A DNA stretch of 64,000 nucleotides from an uncultured Clostridia bacterium (GTDB lineage: Bacteria; Bacillota; Clostridia; Saccharofermentanales; Saccharofermentanaceae), in the NCBI GenBank assembly GCA_946407705.1, contig CAMJPC010000002.1, positions 248,001-312,000 on the forward strand, in the 5' to 3' direction. The translations under genes were made by a program, and so were the position numbers. Positions 17,727 through 25,749 of this stretch are shown here, piece after piece. Position 1 is the stretch's first letter, and each line of letters opens with the position of its first letter. The notes below the pieces were generated by a model. It was given only the letters and a program-made list of their open reading frames with translations, did not search any database and had not been told where the DNA came from.

Positions 17727-18680
17727 TCAGAGATCCTCAACGGAAGCGATGGCTTCACGCATGTTTGCTTCGGATTTCTTGAGGAGCTGATATTCCTCAT
17801 CGGTAAGACGCATGTCGATGATCTTGTCAACGCCGTTAGCGCCGATAAGTGCGGGAACGTCAAGCGTTACGCCGCTGATGCCGTACTCACCGTTAAGTCT
17901 CGTGGATACTGTTCTGATGGTGTGCTCGTCTTCCGTGATGCTCCTGAGGAGTGTGGCAGCGCTTACTGCGATACCGTTGAAGGTAGCGCCCTTGAGCTTG
18001 ATGATCTGCGCGCCGGAAGACTTTGTCTGCTGTGCGATCTCATCCTTGACATCCTGGCCGAAAGGTATGCCGATGGCTTCTGCGTACTCATCGATGCCCA
18101 TGCCTGCAACGTGAGTGTGGCTCCATGCAGGGAACTGTGTCTCGCCGTGCTCGCCGAGGATATAGCCGTGAACGTTTCTAACGTCAACGCCGAGCTTTCT
18201 GGAGATGAGGACTCTGAAACGTGCGGAGTCAAGGTTCGTACCGGAACCGATGATCAGGTTCGAAGGAAGTCCTGACCACTCTGCAACCTTATATGTTACG
18301 AGGTCGCAAGGGTTGGAGATGACCATGATGACACCCTTGTTGTAGTGCTCCATGATGCTGTCTGTGATTACATGAGCGAGCTTGACGTTCTTCTTTGCAA
18401 GGTCAAGTCTTGTCTCGCCTTCTTTTCTCGGGATGCCTGCGGTGATGATGATGCAGTCAGCATCCTTTACATCACTGTAGTCACCTGCATGGATATACAT
18501 ATCGCCGATGAACGGAAGTCCGTGGCTGATATCAAGAGCCTCACCGAGAGCCTTTTCCTTATTAACGTCAATAAGAACGAGCTCTGAGCAAAGCTGCTGC
18601 ATTGCAATTGCGAAAGCGGTTGTTGATCCTACCGCACCTGCGCCGATAATGGCGACCTTGGTACCTTCCTGTTTGTACAT
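17727..18680 (-). CDS. ldh: L-lactate dehydrogenase
   Basis: 317 residues, full length. The Rossmann motif is VAIIGAGAVGSTTA (about 9-22). NAD and substrate segments are TAGIPRKEGETRLDLAKKN, with the mobile-loop and substrate Arg residues, and VISNPCDLVTY. The catalytic His lies in GEHGETQFPAWS, where many LDHs have GEHGDS. It reduces pyruvate to L-lactate with NADH, a fermentative step. It is monocistronic between two terminators. The minus-strand region before the start has an extended -10 (TGCTATAAA) just upstream of the GGGGG RBS. A 13-bp palindrome TTTGATAATCAAA at 18809-18821 could be an operator; no clear Rex site is visible. Confidence 0.94.
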   Translation of the reverse strand: MYKQEGTKVAIIGAGAVGSTTAFAIAMQQLCSELVLIDVNKEKALGEALDISHGLPFIGDMYIHAGDYSDVKDADCIIITAGIPRKEGETRLDLAKKNVKLAHVITDSIMEHYNKGVIMVISNPCDLVTYKVAEWSGLPSNLIIGSGTNLDSARFRVLISRKLGVDVRNVHGYILGEHGETQFPAWSHTHVAGMGIDEYAEAIGIPFGQDVKDEIAQQTKSSGAQIIKLKGATFNGIAVSAATLLRSITEDEHTIRTVSTRLNGEYGISGVTLDVPALIGANGVDKIIDMRLTDEEYQLLKKSEANMREAIASVEDL

Positions 18681-18875
18681 AACTTGTTGCCCCCTTTTAT
18701 AGCAATACGAATAATATCAAGAACAGTCATTCAATTAAAGTTGTTTTTCGTTAGGATTTTTACCTAAAAATTTGACCCTCAGGCACCCCTGAAAGTGTAA
18801 TTTGATAATTTGATAATCAAAGTTTTGCCCTGCTTTATTGGGTCCAGACATTCAATTCGCGCACGATACTTAAAC

Positions 18876-18904
18876 AAAAAAAGAGCCGCACCCGATGGCG
18901 CGGC
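18876..18904 (-). terminator. Intrinsic terminator of thrS
   Basis: Stem GCCGCACC/GGCGCGGC (one G-U pair in the minus-strand RNA), loop CGAT, followed on the minus strand by a run of seven T. It lies about 25 nt after the thrS stop. Confidence 0.9.
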
Positions 18905-18928
18905 CCGTTAATTCAGTAATCTTACAGA

Positions 18929-20755
18929 TCACATCTCCTGAGGGAGCTCCAGAGTCCTTTCTGCGTTGAGCTTCTTGCAGAGCTCAACGAACTTGTCCAA
19001 TGCAACGCCCGGAACCTGCTTGTTTGAACCTCTGACGTTGACTGCGACAGTGTTCTCAGCAGCTTCCTTGTCACCTACGACGAGGATGTAAGGATCCTTC
19101 ATCTGCTTGAACTTCTTGATCTTGTCTCTCATGTTGACGTCAGTATAGTCAGCCTCGACACGTACTCCTGCGGCAGTAAGCTCTGATACGACCTTCTGCG
19201 CATAGTCGTTGTGTTCGGGCCTGATCGGTACGACTGCGACCTGGTAAGGGTTGAGCCAGAACGGGAACGAACCCTTGAAGTGCTCAGTGATGATACCGAT
19301 GAATCTCTCGAAAGAACCGAAGATAGCGCGGTGGATGACGATAGGCATCTTCTGTGAGCCGTCCTTGTCGACGAATGTGAGCTCGAAGTTATGAGGGAGC
19401 TGGAAGTCGAGCTGGACTGTACCGCACTGCCACTCACGTCCTAATGCGTCCTTGATCTGAAGGTCGATCTTCGGGCCGTAGAAAGCACCGTCGCCTTCGT
19501 TGATCTCATAGTTTCCGTCACCGTACTTCTCGTCGAGGATCTCCTTGAGTGCCGCCTCAGCCGCATTCCAGGACTCGAGATCACCCATGTAGTCCTCAGG
19601 TCTTGTGGAGAACTCAGCGCGGTATGTGATACCAAACGTCTTGTAGATCTCGTCCGCGATAGCGATTACGTCCTTGATCTCATCCTTGATCTGATCGGGT
19701 GTGACGAACGTATGGTCATCATCCTGACGGAATTCCTGAACTCTGAACAGACCGTTCATCTGACCGGACTTCTCTTTTCTGTGGAGAACGTCATATTCGC
19801 TGTAACGGATGGGGAGTTCCTTATAAGAATGCATCGTGCGCTTGTAAGACATCATTGCATTAGGGCAGTTCATAGGCTTGGCAGCCATGGTGTCCTCAGC
19901 GTCTACGGAATACTTTTCAGCCGTCTCATCGCTCTCTACCGCAGCACAGGCGTTAACGCCCTTCGTGATGCCCGGAACGATGAACATATTATTCTGATAG
20001 TGTGCCCAGTGGCCAGAGATGAGCCAGAGTTTCTTATTGTTGATAAGAGGCGCGGAGATCTCGGTGTAGCCGTGCTTGAGCTGGATCTCACGGGAATACT
20101 TCATGAGTTCCTGATAGAGGACCCATCCCCTCGGGAGCCAGTAAGCCATGCCCGGAGCAGTCTCACGGAACATGAACAGGTCAAGCTGCGTTCCGATCTT
20201 CTTGTGGTCTCTCTCCTGTGCTTCCTTGAGCCATGCAAGGTGAGCCTTGAGCTCGTCCTTGGACGGGAAAGCGAAAAGATATATTCTCTGCAGCTGATCC
20301 CTCTTCTCATCGCCTCTCCAGTAAGCGCCTGATACATTCTTGATCTTGAATGCGGCGCTGAAGAGCTCCTGTGAATTGTCTACGTGGGGACCGCGGCAAA
20401 GATCGATAAAATCGTCGCCTGTGTTGTAAGTTGAGATTACCTCGCCCTCAGGCAGATCCTGAATGAGTTCTGTCTTGAACTTCTGACCCTTGAAGATCTC
20501 AAGTGCTTCATCCCTGGAAAGCTCCTTGCGGGTCCAGTCCTCGCGGCGCTTGATGATCTCATGCATCTTCTCTTCGATTGCGGGAAAATCTTCTTCGGTG
20601 ACTGCTCTCGGCAGGATGAAATCATAGTAGCATCCGTCTTCGATCTCAGGACCGATCGCGTACTGCACCTCTTTACCGAAGATCTCGATAACGGCCTTCG
20701 CCATGATGTGAGCAAGAGAGTGGCGGTACACCTTCAATACTTCTTCTTTTTCCAT
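18929..20755 (-). CDS. thrS: Threonyl-tRNA synthetase, TGS-less form
   Basis: I place the start at ATG 20755 (MEKEEVLKVYRHSLAH), preceded by GGAGGAGG; the frame is open further upstream to 20821 but has no RBS there. The product is 608 residues. It begins directly with the editing domain (HSLAH near residue 12, CRGPHV), so the ~60-residue N-terminal TGS domain of typical ThrS is missing. The catalytic core has the zinc ligands Cys in KPMNCPNAM, His in DDDHTF and His in VIHRAIFG, and the anticodon-binding domain is complete. The NCPNAM variant replaces the common NCPGH. I find no T-box leader in the 5' region. Confidence 0.95.
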   Translation of the reverse strand: MEKEEVLKVYRHSLAHIMAKAVIEIFGKEVQYAIGPEIEDGCYYDFILPRAVTEEDFPAIEEKMHEIIKRREDWTRKELSRDEALEIFKGQKFKTELIQDLPEGEVISTYNTGDDFIDLCRGPHVDNSQELFSAAFKIKNVSGAYWRGDEKRDQLQRIYLFAFPSKDELKAHLAWLKEAQERDHKKIGTQLDLFMFRETAPGMAYWLPRGWVLYQELMKYSREIQLKHGYTEISAPLINNKKLWLISGHWAHYQNNMFIVPGITKGVNACAAVESDETAEKYSVDAEDTMAAKPMNCPNAMMSYKRTMHSYKELPIRYSEYDVLHRKEKSGQMNGLFRVQEFRQDDDHTFVTPDQIKDEIKDVIAIADEIYKTFGITYRAEFSTRPEDYMGDLESWNAAEAALKEILDEKYGDGNYEINEGDGAFYGPKIDLQIKDALGREWQCGTVQLDFQLPHNFELTFVDKDGSQKMPIVIHRAIFGSFERFIGIITEHFKGSFPFWLNPYQVAVVPIRPEHNDYAQKVVSELTAAGVRVEADYTDVNMRDKIKKFKQMKDPYILVVGDKEAAENTVAVNVRGSNKQVPGVALDKFVELCKKLNAERTLELPQEM

Positions 20756-20875
20756 TGTAAAAACCTCCTCCAGAGTTTTATGCACAGAACCGCTGTGCAG
20801 AGTATTCGAGCATTTTAACAAAAGAAAAGCTGTTTTTCCACATAAAACGAGCCTTTTTTGGCAGTTCCTGAGGCC

Positions 20876-20990
20876 GATTCACGCTTTTTTCACGAAAACA
20901 GGTCAAATCGTGAAGTTTTTCGTGAATCCGGCGCGAAATTCACGTTTTCCGTCACGAAAACAGCCAAAACCGTGAAGCTTTTCGTGAATC
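20876..20990. repeat. Tandem nested palindromes, family C (copy pair 2)
   Basis: Two units start 61 nt apart (TTCACG at 20878 and 20939). The outer arms are TTCACG/CGTGAA and the inner arms TCACG/CGTGA, with A/T-rich bases between. The shared core CACGAAAACAG is also present in the pair at 1615-1728. It lies in the 441-bp gene-free stretch 20756-21196, which also holds the family D pair, the thrS leader and the trxA terminator. I see no ORF or known RNA in that stretch. Confidence 0.8.
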
Positions 20991-21000
20991 ATCCATGAGT

Positions 21001-21114
21001 TACCCAAAAATCTACACTGATTCGGCTCATTTAGTGTAGGTTTTAGTGTAGATCCCCTGAAATTACACAAAAATCTACACCGAAAACGCCTTGAAAGTGT
21101 AGATTTCAGTGTAG
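21001..21114. repeat. Tandem nested palindromes, family D
   Basis: Two units about 63 nt apart (TCTACAC at 21011 and 21074). Unit 2 reads TACAC, five bases, TCTACAC, a 17-base loop, GTGTAGA, five bases, GTGTA. Unit 1 has the inner pair CTACACT/AGTGTAG and a partly degraded outer arm. It directly follows the family C pair and has the same nested layout with a different arm sequence. Confidence 0.75.
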
Positions 21115-21153
21115 CCGTCGTGCCACGCGCCCTCGCGCCCATCCCCGCCATAC

Positions 21154-21177
21154 AAAAAGGCCGCCCGAAGGCGGCCC
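21154..21177 (-). terminator. Intrinsic terminator of trxA
   Basis: Perfect stem GGCCGCC/GGCGGCC with loop CGAA, followed on the minus strand by TTTTTG. It lies about 20 nt after the trxA stop. Confidence 0.92.
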
Positions 21178-21196
21178 TCATGCACACGAAGATTAC

Positions 21197-21508
21197 TTAT
21201 CCGATCAAGCCCTCGAAAAACGCCTTCGGCTTGAATCCCAGGGACTGCTCGACTACCTCGCCGCCCTTGAAAAGCAGGACTGTGGGAATGCTCTGGATGC
21301 CATACTGAGCAGCGAGCTCCTCTTCCTCGTCAACGTTGACCTTGCCGACCTTGACCTTGCCCTCGTATTCATCCGCGATCTGGGAGATGACGGGTCCGAG
21401 CATCTTGCAGGGACCGCACCAGGTTGCCCAGAAGTCAACCAATACGGGAATCTCTGATGCTATTACCTCTGATTCGAAGTTATCTGACGTAAGGATAATT
21501 TCTGCCAT
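21197..21508 (-). CDS. trxA: Thioredoxin
   Basis: 103 residues, the standard size. The active site is [12 protein letters not shown] (Cys-Gly-Pro-Cys), with cis-Pro in [11 protein letters not shown] and the VDFWATWC strand. It is a cytoplasmic disulfide reductase. The RBS AAAGGAG precedes ATG 21508. It is divergent from the HxlR regulator, with about 110 bp between them that must hold both promoters. No thioredoxin reductase is adjacent. Confidence 0.96.
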   Translation of the reverse strand: MAEIILTSDNFESEVIASEIPVLVDFWATWCGPCKMLGPVISQIADEYEGKVKVGKVNVDEEEELAAQYGIQSIPTVLLFKGGEVVEQSLGFKPKAFFEGLIG

Positions 21509-21616
21509 AGTTTTGCACTCCTTTCGAGTTGTTTTCGTTTCCTGATATCAGTATAGTTGGTACGGAAAACTTATCAAGTACGCAGAATAAACTCATCTGG
21601 TAAGGAAATTATTACT

Positions 21617-21976
21617 ATGACCAAAACAAAGACAAAAACTGAAGGCGATTCAAGGATGCTCTGCGAAAGCATCACAGGTCAGGGCTGCGGCCTCAAGAAG
21701 ATCATCGGGATCATCGGCGGAAAGTGGAAGATCCTGATCCTCTGTTACATCGACGCAAAGGGGATCGGCCGTTTCGGCGAGATGAAAAGGACCATCTACG
21801 GCATCACGAACACGATGCTCGCTTCTTCTTTAAAGGAAATGGAGGCTGACGGACTGGTCGAGAGGCACCTTTACGACGAGATGCCGGTCAGGGTCGAATA
21901 CACCCTCACGGAAAGGGCGAAAACCCTTATTCCAATACTGCTTGAGCTCAAACAGTGGGGCGAGGTGAACCTCTGA
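21617..21976 (+). CDS. HxlR family transcriptional regulator
   Basis: I place the start at ATG 21617 (MTKTKTKTEGDS), preceded by TAAGGAAAT. The product is 119 residues, with the HxlR winged helix: IIGGKWKILILCYI, FGEMKRTIYGITNTMLASSLKEMEADGLV and PVRVEYTLTERAKTL. Two Cys residues (MLCES and GQGCGL) lie just before the GKWK motif, where redox-sensing HxlR members often carry a Cys. Together with the divergent trxA this suggests oxidant or electrophile sensing; that is inference. It precedes the ABC export operon by 134 bp and may regulate it or trxA. The intergenic region carries GGTAC-GGAAA / GGTAAGGAAA near-repeats. Confidence 0.88.
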   Translation: MTKTKTKTEGDSRMLCESITGQGCGLKKIIGIIGGKWKILILCYIDAKGIGRFGEMKRTIYGITNTMLASSLKEMEADGLVERHLYDEMPVRVEYTLTERAKTLIPILLELKQWGEVNL

Positions 21977-22110
21977 ATATCGTCAGATTCAATAAAGGAA
22001 ATTTAACAAATAAAAAAATAATTGGATTAATTATGCCAAAAGATTTTAAAGTTTGATTTAAGTTTCCTCCGTATAATCATCACAGCTAGTAATTTGCGAG
22101 GTAATAAAAC

Positions 22111-23856
22111 ATGGCAAGAAGGCAGAAGGTTAAGAAATCAACCATAATAAAGATCGTCATCATCGTTGGCGTTCTTGTTACGGCAGCGGCCATCGGCGTC
22201 GTCTATCTGAGAAAGTACGTTTCAAAGAAGTTTGCCGATAACAGTCAGGAATACACATCCGTCAAGGCATCCGTTCAGGACCTCAGCACAAGGGTCTCCG
22301 GTACGGGTTCTCTTGCCGATACTGATGTGGAAGAATTCGAGATGCCCGAAAACGTTGAGATCGATAAGGTCGTCGTTGAAGTCGGCGACAAGGTCGAGAA
22401 GGGTCAGACGATCGCAACTATCAACACAAATTCCGTTCTTGCTGCAATGTACGAAGTGCAGCACAAGATGGACGAGATAGACAAGCAGCTTCAGAAAGCC
22501 TCCGAGCAGAAGGCTGCCACAACGATCAAGTCAACGGTCAAGGGACGCGTAAAGGCCATCTACGTCAAGAAGGGCAGCAACGTCATCCAGACCATGACAG
22601 AGAAAAATGCTCTCATGATCATTTCGATGGACGGCTACATGAAGGTCGAGGTCAACGCAGGCGATCTTACTGCAGGCAAGAAGGTCAAGGTTGCCGTTAA
22701 CGGCAAGAAATACACGGGAACGGTAAAGTATGTAACCGACGGCAAGGCAAGAGTCCTTCTCACCGACGGCGGCACTCCCCTGGGAGCAGACGCAACCGTT
22801 ACTTCGGCAGACGGAAAGACGACTTACGGCACCGCAAAACTCGAAGTCAATTCTCCCCTCTCCGTAGTATCTTACGCAGGCAAGGTTTCTTCGATCAACG
22901 TAAAGGTCAACCAGGCGATCAAGAAAGGAAAGGTTCTGATGAAGCTTTCCAACACTTCATATACGGCAAACTACGACAAGCTCATCAAGGAGCGTGCCGA
23001 TCTCGCTGAAGACCTCGCAGAACTTCTCAGGATCTACAACGACGGTTCCATCCTCGCTCAGATCTCAGGAACCATTAAGTCCGTTCCTTCCACAGAGGAA
23101 TCAGAGGCAACGTCTAAATCTTCAACATCAACAAACAATAACTCCTCTTATTCCGGATACTACGGCAACTACGGCAGCCAGTCCACAACGACTGACACCA
23201 CGACGGAGAAGAGCAATTCCTTTGAGATCTGCCCCGATAAGAAGATGACCGTGCAGGTATCTGTCGACGAGACAGACATCCTCTCCATCTCAAAAGGCCA
23301 GTCCGCAGAAGTCACGATCGACTCGCTCGAAAAAACATTCACCGGCACGATCACCGACATCGACAAGACAGGCACTACAACTGACGGTACTGTCGGCTAC
23401 ACCGCTGAGATCACCATCGACAAGACTGACGGCATGCTCGCCGGAATGTCTGCATCGGTCCTCATCGCAGTAACCGAGTATAAGAATTCCATCGTCATCC
23501 CCGTTGAAGCTCTCAACAACACGGGTTCCTCTTATTTCGTATACACAAGTTACGATGAAGAGACCAAGCAGCTCGGCGGAATGGTGGAAGTCAAGGTCGG
23601 CATCCAGAACGATTCTTACGCACAGATCACCGAAGGCCTCGGGGAAGGCGATGAGATCTGGTACAAGAAGCCTGAGGAGAATCCTTTCGAGAGATACATG
23701 AACCGCAGCAACGGCAACAGATCCGGCAACAACAGATCCGGCAGAAACGGCAATAACAACTGGAACGGCGGCAACAGACCTCAGGGCGGCTACAACAGGA
23801 CCGGCAACGGCGGATCGGGTAACGCCAGCCGCAGAAGATCTTCATCCTACATTTGA
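22111..23856 (+). CDS. HlyD/MacA-type adaptor protein (first of two)
   Basis: 581 residues. One N-terminal transmembrane helix (about 11-31) follows a basic start (MARRQKVKKS). A lipoyl-like barrel, a short coiled coil (VQHKMDEIDKQLQKASEQK) and beta-barrel segments follow, ending in IVIPVEALNN, the usual membrane-fusion-protein C-terminal motif. Ser/Thr/Asn/Tyr-rich linker sequence interrupts the middle (about 325-375). The last 60 residues are Asn/Gly/Arg-rich. It should act outside the membrane with the MacB-type transporter. It is the first gene of a four-gene operon, 18 nt before the ATPase gene. Confidence 0.9.
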   Translation: MARRQKVKKSTIIKIVIIVGVLVTAAAIGVVYLRKYVSKKFADNSQEYTSVKASVQDLSTRVSGTGSLADTDVEEFEMPENVEIDKVVVEVGDKVEKGQTIATINTNSVLAAMYEVQHKMDEIDKQLQKASEQKAATTIKSTVKGRVKAIYVKKGSNVIQTMTEKNALMIISMDGYMKVEVNAGDLTAGKKVKVAVNGKKYTGTVKYVTDGKARVLLTDGGTPLGADATVTSADGKTTYGTAKLEVNSPLSVVSYAGKVSSINVKVNQAIKKGKVLMKLSNTSYTANYDKLIKERADLAEDLAELLRIYNDGSILAQISGTIKSVPSTEESEATSKSSTSTNNNSSYSGYYGNYGSQSTTTDTTTEKSNSFEICPDKKMTVQVSVDETDILSISKGQSAEVTIDSLEKTFTGTITDIDKTGTTTDGTVGYTAEITIDKTDGMLAGMSASVLIAVTEYKNSIVIPVEALNNTGSSYFVYTSYDEETKQLGGMVEVKVGIQNDSYAQITEGLGEGDEIWYKKPEENPFERYMNRSNGNRSGNNRSGRNGNNNWNGGNRPQGGYNRTGNGGSGNASRRRSSSYI

Positions 23857-23874
23857 TGAAGGAGGCGGTAATCA

Positions 23875-24558
23875 ATGATCAATCTTAAAGACATCTGCAA
23901 AACCTACCGCATCGGTACCGAGGTCGTCCACGCGCTGGACCACGCGACACTCGATGTTGCAGACGGTGAATTCGTAAGCATCATCGGTCCTTCGGGAAGC
24001 GGTAAGTCAACATTGATGAATATAATCGGATGCCTGGACATCGCCGATTCGGGCGAATACCTTCTCGACGGCATCCCGATCGAGGACTATTCGGAGAACG
24101 AGCTCGCGGTCGTAAGAAACAAGAAGATCGGCTTCGTTTTCCAGAGCTTCAATCTCATCAACAAGCTTACGGCAGCCGAGAACGTCGAGCTTCCGCTCAT
24201 CTATCAGAAGCTCAAGAAGTCCGAGCGTAAGGCCCGCGTTAAGGAAGCTCTCGAAAAGGTCGACCTCGTCAAGCGCGCAGATCACTTCCCTACCGAGCTT
24301 TCCGGCGGTCAGCAGCAGCGTGTTGCGATCGCAAGGGCAATAGCAACCAAACCTTCCCTCATACTTGCGGACGAGCCTACGGGCAACCTCGACTCCAAGA
24401 CAAGTAAGGAGATCATGGACATCTTCCACGATCTCAACGCGCAGGGAAACACGATAGTCCTTATCACTCATGACAGGAATGTCGCGAATCAGGCAAAAAG
24501 AGCCGTAAACATCCTTGACGGCAGAGTATCGGAGGCGACAGATGATTCAATCGTTTAA
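23875..24558 (+). CDS. ABC transporter ATP-binding protein (MacB/LolD type)
   Basis: 227 residues. Walker A is GPSGSGKST, the Q-loop FQSFNLI, the ABC signature LSGGQQQRVAIARA, Walker B LILADEPTGNLDS and the H-loop LITHD. The EPTGNLDS form is typical of the MacB/LolD/FtsE subgroup. It supplies ATP hydrolysis to the permease encoded next. Its 3' end overlaps the permease start by 17 nt, and RBS GGAGG precedes ATG 23875. Confidence 0.96.
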   Translation: MINLKDICKTYRIGTEVVHALDHATLDVADGEFVSIIGPSGSGKSTLMNIIGCLDIADSGEYLLDGIPIEDYSENELAVVRNKKIGFVFQSFNLINKLTAAENVELPLIYQKLKKSERKARVKEALEKVDLVKRADHFPTELSGGQQQRVAIARAIATKPSLILADEPTGNLDSKTSKEIMDIFHDLNAQGNTIVLITHDRNVANQAKRAVNILDGRVSEATDDSIV

Positions 24559-25738
24559 AATGGCGCTGAAATCCATCAGCGGAAACAAAATGAGATCATT
24601 CCTCACGATGCTCGGCATCATCATCGGCGTAATGGCTTTGGTCATCCTGGTCAGCCTTGTCAGCGGCACAACAAGTTCCGTTACCGATACCATCAACAAG
24701 TTGGGAAGCAATCTGGTTGGCGTTTCCGTCAGCAACGACTACGGCAACCCCATTAGAAAAGAAGATCTCGACGAATGGGTAAAACGGCCCAACATCAGTT
24801 CTGCAGCACCTGTCGCTTCAGGTTCCATGACCGGCAAGTACAACAGCACGTCAAAGACCGTAACGGTATACGGTACTACCGAGGATTATTTCAAGATCAG
24901 AAATCTTGAACTTTCCATCGGACGTTATCTTAAGAACTCCGACTACGAAAACCACACCAACGTCTGCGTGATCAGTTCGGAAACGGCAGAAAAACTCGTC
25001 GGCTTCACAAGCTGCCTTAATGAGGAGATCTCTCTCAACGGCACCAAGTTCAAGATCATCGGCGTTCTTAAGGAAAACAAAGATGCGTCAGCTCTCGCAT
25101 CCATCATGGGCAGCGGCAACCTTGATGCCTACATCCCTTATTCAAGCCACGTAAGGCTTTCAACCGACACATCAAACTATATCAAAGCGTTCTATCTCTC
25201 AGCTGCTGAGGGCGCTACAACTGAATCAGTAAAGACTACCATCAACCGGATCATGCTCGAGAGATTCAACTACGATGAGGATGCATTCAATGTTCAGTCC
25301 ACGGATTCGATCGAGGACGCAATGGGCAACATCACCGCGATCCTGTCGATCCTTTTAGGCGGCATCGCCGGTATCTCACTCGTCGTAGGCGGTATAGGCA
25401 TCATGAACATCATGCTCGTTACCGTCACGGAGAGAACGAGGGAGATCGGTATCCGTAAGGCCATCGGCGCTTCCAGAGGCGCGATCCTCAGACAGTTCCT
25501 TATCGAGGCAGTCGTTCTCTGCATGATCGGATGCGCCATCGGCATCTTCCTGTCATGGAGCTTCCTGAGACTCGTTTCAGTAGTCGTTTCGAGCCTCGAC
25601 CTGTCTTTCGAGATGAACGGTGCGGTAGTTATCGTAGCAGTTACATTCTGTTTCTTAATAGGCGTTGTCTTCGGTCTCTATCCTGCAAACAAAGCAGCAA
25701 AGATGAAGCCGATCGATGCGCTCCACTATAGTGAATAA
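24542..25738 (+). CDS. MacB-type ABC transporter permease
   Basis: I set the start at ATG 24542 (MIQSFKMALKSISGNKMRSF), preceded by GGAGG inside the ATPase gene. The product is 398 residues. The N-terminal helix is followed by a large extracytoplasmic MacB_PCD-like domain (about 45-270). Three C-terminal helices contain the FtsX motif GIMNIMLVTVTERTREIGIRKAIGA and end in GLYPANKAAKMKPIDALHY. This is the half-transporter topology of MacB. It works with the ATPase before it and the adaptors on either side. The substrate is unknown; antimicrobial peptides, lipopeptides or macrolides are family precedents. Confidence 0.94.
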   Translation: MIQSFKMALKSISGNKMRSFLTMLGIIIGVMALVILVSLVSGTTSSVTDTINKLGSNLVGVSVSNDYGNPIRKEDLDEWVKRPNISSAAPVASGSMTGKYNSTSKTVTVYGTTEDYFKIRNLELSIGRYLKNSDYENHTNVCVISSETAEKLVGFTSCLNEEISLNGTKFKIIGVLKENKDASALASIMGSGNLDAYIPYSSHVRLSTDTSNYIKAFYLSAAEGATTESVKTTINRIMLERFNYDEDAFNVQSTDSIEDAMGNITAILSILLGGIAGISLVVGGIGIMNIMLVTVTERTREIGIRKAIGASRGAILRQFLIEAVVLCMIGCAIGIFLSWSFLRLVSVVVSSLDLSFEMNGAVVIVAVTFCFLIGVVFGLYPANKAAKMKPIDALHYSE

Positions 25739-25749
25739 GGAGGCCTGTT

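Noticed and set aside
18681..18875. Rex-type operator upstream of ldh
   Set aside because: No TTGTGAA-N4-TTCACAA-like site; only a TTTGATAATCAAA palindrome of unknown meaning.
20756..20875. T-box leader for thrS
   Set aside because: No specifier stem, T-box sequence or terminator/antiterminator pair is seen upstream of the start.
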